DNA of 64,000 nt from Ulva prolifera (taxonomy: Eukaryota; Chlorophyta; Ulvophyceae; Ulvales; Ulvaceae), in the NCBI GenBank assembly GCA_023078555.1, contig CM041200.1:1054001-1118000 (forward strand), written 5' to 3'. Under the pieces are notes generated by a model, which searched no databases, was not told the origin of the DNA, and worked only from the letters and a program-made list of their open reading frames with translations. Position numbers and translations under genes: made by a program. Positions 58,301 through 64,000 of this stretch are shown in pieces (position 1 is the stretch's first letter; each line of letters opens with the position of its first letter).

Positions 58301-61300
58301 GCTCGGCGCACATGCATCGGTGCCGTGCGCCACCGCCGCCGTGCTGTGCGAGTTCCCGGGCCTGCCGCGCAAGCTCTCGCTGTGGACGATAGCCACGAGC
58401 GGCAGCCACATGTCCGTCGTGCCGGACCAGATGGCGTCCATCGCAGACGCTGCGGGAGACGTTCACGTTATGGCTGTGGGCCTCGGGCGTGCGGCCGTGG
58501 CAGTCGCGGGCTCGCGCAGCATCACGCTGTGGCTGCGATGCAACACCGGCTGGGCGGCCGCCGTCCGTACGGCCGTCCCCGGCACGGCGCACACCCTCGC
58601 GGCGACGCCCTTCGGCCTCCTCGCCGGCCTGCCGGCGCAGCTGCTGCTGTTTGAGCCGACGGTGGACACACCCCGCGGCTGCATTGCGATCGGCGGAGCC
58701 GCCGCAGCCGCCTCTCCACCACAGCCGCTCTGGCACCCTGGCACCCTGCTGCTGCTTCTGCTGCAGGGGCTGCACGGCGTCGTGGCCGGGCTGCTGCGCC
58801 TCGCGCTGTCGCATGCCCGCGGCCTGCAGTTCGGCGCAGTGCCGCCCGCCCTCAAACACCTGTCGCGGGGCGTTCTGCCACTGCCGACGCTTGCCGCGGC
58901 TATGCTCGCGCTTGCCGAGCACAGCTTCCCGGCAGCTCCGACGCGGGCTGAGCACAAGCCGCGTGCAGGACGTACCCTCCATGGCTCTGCGCCGGTCGGC
59001 GGCGCCGTTGCGGGCGCTCGAGATCGCATCTCCAGCCCCCTGGACCGCGCCATGTCGAGCTCCGGCCTTCTGGACACCTCCGCGCTAGGGATTTCGGCAC
59101 CTGGCCCTGCGGCTGGTGCACAGGAAGCAGCGGCTTCCGGGCAGTTGGACCTGTCAGCGTTTGGCATGGGAGGCAATTCGGCAGGGCATGCACGGCTCGG
59201 TCAATTTGATGCGGGCCCGTCGCAGCCGCAGCGGCTGCAGTCCCCCCTTGGAGCTCCTGTCACGGCGCCACAACCGCAGCTGCTAGGGCAAGCCAGCCGG
59301 CCTGAGCCAGGGGCGGTAGGCACGCCGCAGCCGCAGCAGACCCTTGCATCGCCTGCCCCCGCCGATCCAATGTCCTCAGGGCAGGTGGACCTGGCGGCGT
59401 TCGGCATCGCGACCCCGCAGCCACAGCAGGCGCTGCGCTCCCCCGCCGCCGCCGTGGGGACCCGGACAGATTCCGTCGCATCGGGGCAGGTGGGCTTGGC
59501 CTCTCTCGGAATGGCACCACCACAGCAGCCAGTGCAGGACTCGGCCGCGGCCGACTTGATGGCGTCAGGCCAGATTGACATGGCACAGTTCGGCATGGGC
59601 CCGCCTCAGCCTTCAACTGCGCCTCCCGAAGCCGCGCCACCAGCAGCACCCGCTGCCGACCCAATGGCATCAGGTCAGATTCATCTGGCGCAGTTTGGAA
59701 TGGCCGCGGCACCGGCAGTGCCGCTAGCCACTGCTGCCTTGGCTGCGCCAGCACAGGCCACCCGGTCCTGTTCCAGCGGGAAGCCACCCAAGCCACCTGC
59801 CCCCCCTCCCCCTCCCGACCCGATGGCCACCGGCATGCTTGATCTTGCTGCGTTCGGCATGACTCCCACGCCCCCTGCTGCATCCCCTCCTGCCATGCCT
59901 GCGTCGAGCCAGTCTCAGGCCCGACCCTACACAATCAGAACCACACCTACCCCAGACCCGCCACTGGGAGATGGCACGGGCCAACCTCTGGGCGAGAGCG
60001 CCAGCGACACGTCAGGCCGCCTCCAGCGTGCCCCCTCGTTTGAGATGCACTTTCCAGAAGGCCTCATGCAGAGCGACACCGGGAGCCCGGTGAGCGGCCG
60101 CCCTGCGTTCACTCCGCGGCTTAGGTGGCCTGCGGAAGCTGTCGGGGAGGCTGTGGATGTGCAGCAGCCCGGCTCCCAGGCCAGCGCCACGCTGTGCGTG
60201 CTGCGCGCGCTGCAACAGCTAGAGGCGCACTTCCCCGCGGCGGACGAGCAGCTTTCGGAGCAGGAGCTGGAGGAGCTGCGAGCGGCGGTGCTGCCGAAGG
60301 GCCCGTCGCGGGGGGCCTCTGGGAGCGCTCCACGGCTGTTTGTCGGCAGACCTGAGGGCCATGCCCTGCTACGGCTGGCAGAGCTGGTGGCGTTTGCTGG
60401 GCGCACGGTGTCGGTGGGCGCGCAGGTGCAGGGCCTGGACGTCTCCGGCCGGCGGATGGTGAGTGCGGCCCGTGCGGGTGCAGCGCTGCTGGAGGCACAG
60501 TGGGACGAAGCCGCCAGTGACGCGGAGGTGCCTGATGCGGATATGCAGCGCAGCCGCCGTAAACCCAAGATGTCGCTGTCGCAGTCAGCGCTGCTCGCGA
60601 AGCTCAAGGGTGGCAGCGTCGTCAACGGCGGTGACAGCCACATGTCGCACTCCGCCGCCCTCTCGTCCGTCGATCTCACGCACCACGAGCCCGTGACGGG
60701 CTTTGGGGCGGAGGCGGTGGAGGAGGACGCGGCGGTGGTGTGTGCGGAGGCGTGGGCGCGCATGCATGTGCTGCCGACGCTGCACGGCGCGTCGCTGCAC
60801 TGGGCTTTTGACTGCGCTTCGCCGCGCGCGCTGCTCGAGGCGGCGATGGGCCAGATGCCGACGCAGGAGCGTGGCAAGGAGGTGGACGAAGCCGAGCCCA
60901 GTGGCATGGAGGCCTTCTTTGCGGTCGCGACTGCCTCTGGCCCGCAGTCGCCGTGGACGTGGCAGAACTTCCGCCGCCTCGGCGCCGCGCTGTGGCTGCG
61001 GGAGGACGGTGACGTGACGCATGCGGCGGAGCACATCGCAAAGGCGACGTATGCGGCGCACAAGGATCCGTACGAGGTCGCCATGTGGTACTGCGCTCAA
61101 GGCCGCCGCTCGCTGCTGGCCGGCATGCTGCGTGCTAAGGGCGACGCACGCGTCGCGGACTTCCTCGGCCGCAACTTCATGCAGCAGCAGAACCGCACGG
61201 CGGCCGCGAAGAACGCGCACAAGCTGCTGAGTCAGCACCGGTACTCCCTCGCGGCAAGCTTCTTCCTGCTCGCACACGACGTCCCGGCCGCGCTCGCGAC

Positions 61301-63946
61301 ATGCCTCGAGCACCTCCACGACGTGCAGCTCGCGGTCATGCTGGCGCGGGTCGTTGAGGCGGCGGGTACAATCCCGCCGCCGCCCGGCAGCCACGGCTTC
61401 TGCGCTGACCTGTTTGCGCAGCTGATTGCTGAGGACGCTGCGGCAGAGTGTGACGCGCTGCGTGCTCTGCTGCGGCGTGCGGCGGGGGAGCGGTTCACGA
61501 TAGACCAGGTGGTGATTGATGCTGTCGGCTGTGGCAGCCGGTGCGTCGAGTCGCACATGACTCGCTGCGTCGCTTGTGCAGGGCCACTGGCGTGCGCCGT
61601 AGGCGCATGTGGCGCTGTTCAGGCGACCGACTGGCTGACGCATGCTGTGCTGAGCAACATGAGCCCGCAGCACGCGAACAGTGTCCCCGAGGTCGCGGCG
61701 GTGTCTGCTGCTGCAGTTCAGCAGGCCCTGGGGGGCATGGCTTCGCATGCAGCACATGCATGTGGGAACGTCGGCAACCCAACCGCAGCAATGCTGCTTG
61801 AGATGCGTAGCGTGGTGAGCCACGACCCTGGGGACCTGGATGGGGAGAACAGTAGCGGGGGCGCAGGCCTGGCAGCGGAGCTACGACACGTGTCCCTCTC
61901 CCGGATATCAGGCCTCCATGCTCAATGCATGCAGTCATGTATCAGCGGGTTGTGCATGAAGAATGCTGGGGATGCGGCGACCGGCGGCGGCAGCCTGCTG
62001 TTTGCAAACGAGGCACCGCTGTTGGCACAGGTGCAGGCGAGCCGGCCGATCGCGGCAGCGGCGGTGGCATGGCTTGCCGCTGGGCACCAGGAGGAGCTGC
62101 TGCGGGGCGTGTGCGGCACGGACAACGCGGAGCTGCGGCAGCTGCAGTGCCGCGAGCTGGCGCCGGGGCAGGTGGAGCTTGAGCACAGCGCCTCCCGCGC
62201 AGTCGGCCTCACGACGGTCGTGCAGGAGCAGCCCAGCGCGGAGGCCGTTGCGTACCGGCAGTCAGTGGCCGCGCGGCGCGCCCTCGAAGCCGCTGATGAG
62301 CAGGACGATGGGCCGCTGCGCACCGAGGGCTCATACAGCATCCTCACCGTTGGAGAGAAGGACGCGCAGGTGCGTTTAGGTCGGACTTGCCATGCATGGC
62401 CACCATGCATGTCCGCGAGGCAACCGTGTGGAGTGGCTGTGCTGCTGCAGTCGCAAGACCAGTGTTGAGCGCAGCGAGGTGCTGATGGCGGGGTGCGTGC
62501 AGGCGGTGCGGGTGTGCCGGGGCTCGCTGCTGCCGGCAGGCAGCCACCCGCAGGTTGCGGTGGCGACCAAGAAGCGTGGCGTGGTGTTCTGCACGGCGCA
62601 GCCGCAGCAGCCGAGCATGAGCGCACGCAGCCTGCGCTTCTCTCAGCTGCACGAGCGGGTGCGTCACAGCTGGCGTGCTGTGCATGCATGGCAGTGCCCA
62701 GCGTCCGCGTGCTTTCGCACACATGTTCCACCACAGCCGAGCGCTGTATGTGTTGCCCGAGGGCACCCCGGGAGTATGCCTTCTGTTGCTGCTGGCAGGA
62801 AGCCCCGTCGCGTGCGGCAGGTCACAGTGGACATGTGCGTTGCAGGTGGTAGAACGGTGGGCCGGGACTCCGGGGCCGGTGACGGCCTCTCCTGGCAAGG
62901 GCATGTGCCACCCGGTCGCGCACGCCAAGCACTCGCACAGGGTGCAGATGGTGCACCCACATCCAGCCAGCTGCGTCGCTCAGGCACTGGCGAGTCACCC
63001 CCAGCAGGCGACGCTGCTGTCTGGCGCAGCCCCGGGGTACGTGCATGCATGGCGCTTCACCGATGCCACCCTGAAGGCGACTTACGCACCGCTGCCGTTC
63101 TCGCACCACATGACTGACAGCTCAAGCTCCTCCGTGCCGCAGCCGGCGCAGGTGGTCAATTGGTCGTATGCAGCGAGCGTGGCCTACAGCGCCTCCGGCT
63201 CCCGGTTTGCCGCAATTGGCAAGGGCGGCTGGGTTGCAATGTGGCGGCACGACGCGCAGTGGGCCAACACCGCGCACGGCCGCGTTGGTTGCTGCGACTG
63301 GGCGCACCAGTGTGTGGACCGCCGCGGTGCTGTTGTGTCGTTCGTTGGCGCACGGTCCACGCTGCTAATGACCGCGGGCACCAACACAGACCACCAAGAC
63401 ATCACGCTGTGGGATGTGACAGTGCCTCTGAACGCCGCGCGGGTGGGCGTGGTGCAGACAGCGAACCATGTCGCGGATGCGACGGTGTGCAGGGACGGCA
63501 GTACAGTCGTTGCAGCAGATCGGCACGGGGACATATGTGCATACGATCTGCGCAAGCTCACGCAGAGCGCGTCAGTCGGAAGGGCCTCAAATGGCAATGG
63601 CGCACTGATCTGGCGGGCGGAGCGCGCGCATGCTGCAGGAGCAACGTGCATTGCGTCGTGTCCAGGAAGTATATTGCCAGAAACCCTGAGCTCTGCTGGG
63701 ATAGACATTGCCGCTACAGGTGGTCGTGACGGCAACGTAGTGCTATGGGATGTGAGTTCAGGGGTTGCAGTGCAGACATTACAGAAGCTTCACTCTACCG
63801 TAAACAGGGGCCTCTTCGGCTTCACCACATCAGAGGAGCGTGCCCCCAGCAAAGTCAAGTGCATCGATTTCAATGCTGCTGGACTGCTGTCCATTGGCCA
63901 CAATGATGCAGTGCTTGTTACGCCATGGGGGACGAATTTCGAGTGA
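55397..63946 (+). CDS. DMXL/Rav1-type rabconnectin-3 alpha
   Basis: Exons 55397-55549, 55722 to about 57050, 57103 to about 57440, 57642-62369, 62503-62658 and 62846-63946; the two ends near 57050 and 57440 are not fixed. The protein is about 2,600 residues. The N-terminal part is a WD40-like propeller (L-L-A-A-G-A-D-G-A-I-R-I-W, G-R-V-A-V-W). The Rav1p_C core is clear at about 60740-61350: F-R-R-L-G-A-A-L-W, H-I-A-K-A-T-Y, A-M-W-Y-C-A-Q-G-R-R, N-A-H-K-L-L-S-Q-H-R-Y-S-L-A-A-S-F-F-L-L and L-H-D-V-Q-L-A-V-M-L-A-R. A second propeller closes the protein (G-N-V-V-L-W-D). Rav1/DMXL is the core of the RAVE complex that reassembles V-ATPase. The 4.7-kb exon is exceptional here and contains the motif array at 59052-59876. 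An in-frame intron near 61540-61625 is possible. Confidence 0.85.
57598..57631 (+). repeat. 17-bp perfect tandem duplication
   Basis: GTGGCCGACGTCCGAAC occurs twice in a row inside the presumed third intron of the DMXL gene, just upstream of the acceptor at 57641. Confidence 0.8.
59052..59876 (+). repeat. Degenerate motif array encoded in DMXL exon 4
   Basis: At least seven copies of a short motif, consensus D-P-M-A-S-G-Q-[IV]-D-L-A-x-F-G-M, at about 59052, 59130, 59361, 59466, 59548, 59655 and 59808. They are separated by 10-50 residues of Pro/Ala/Gln-rich linker. DNA identity between units is low, while the residues are kept, which suggests selection for the motif rather than recent slippage. 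Confidence 0.85.
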
Positions 63947-64000
63947 TACCAGCTGCCTCTTTATCGTGTGGATCACAAGTTATAAGTAGCATGCTTTGTG
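63947..64000 (+). other. 3' flank of DMXL gene
   Basis: 54 bases to the window edge; no TGTAA yet visible. Confidence 0.4.

Noticed and set aside
58068..58982. Long minus-strand frames opposite DMXL exon 4, also at 59927-61084 and 60585-61823
   Set aside because: They are shadows of a GC-rich coding exon: no domain, and the plus strand has the Rav1 core.

Overview
The window is nuclear DNA of a green alga. The evidence is a major LHCII chlorophyll a/b protein, a plant-type zeaxanthin epoxidase with a C-terminal FHA domain, a plastid-type signal peptidase I, genes split by short GT-AG introns (often GTGCGT or GTGTGC donors, -GCAG acceptors), and TGTAA shortly after several stop codons, the poly(A) signal usual in chlorophytes. 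A MORN3-like gene hints at a flagellated lineage. A prasinophyte or trebouxiophyte fits, but the species cannot be named from sequence alone. Exon coordinates were worked out by hand from splice phase and family alignment and may be off by a base or two.

Layout. 1-2635: no supported gene. 2636-5305: a decayed non-LTR retrotransposon (LINE). 5321-6550: an unexplained open frame. 7140-12594: MORN3-like (+), BAR-domain protein (-), PAPS-transporter-like SLC35B (+). 13049-17160: NAA15, the NatA auxiliary subunit (-). 19753-22924: zeaxanthin epoxidase (+). 23660-24470: TMEM208/SND2 (-), then 26424-32922: P5A ATPase (+). 33692-35087: LHCII (+). 35260-35830: AT-rich island. 36531-38080: plastid signal peptidase I (-). 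38953-41796: MYND-F-box-WD40 protein (+). 42740-45510: PP2A scaffold A subunit (-). 46133-50019: unrecognised multi-exon membrane protein (+), with LINE fragments and TA repeats in an intron. 51377-53013: DUF789 (-). 53692-54698: CIA30/NDUFAF1 (-). 55397-63946: DMXL/Rav1-type rabconnectin (+).

Strands alternate almost gene by gene, so most neighbours share divergent promoters. Functions are mainly housekeeping: ER membrane-protein biogenesis (TMEM208 and the P5A ATPase, head to head), N-terminal acetylation, photosynthesis and photoprotection, V-ATPase assembly, complex I assembly and phosphatase scaffolding. The most unusual items are the MYND-F-box-WD40 fusion whose first intron was invaded twice by LINE tails, a linear motif array inside the DMXL protein, sense-strand poly-C tracts in four introns, and a microsatellite-associated LINE family seen as one long decayed copy plus four 5'-truncated copies.
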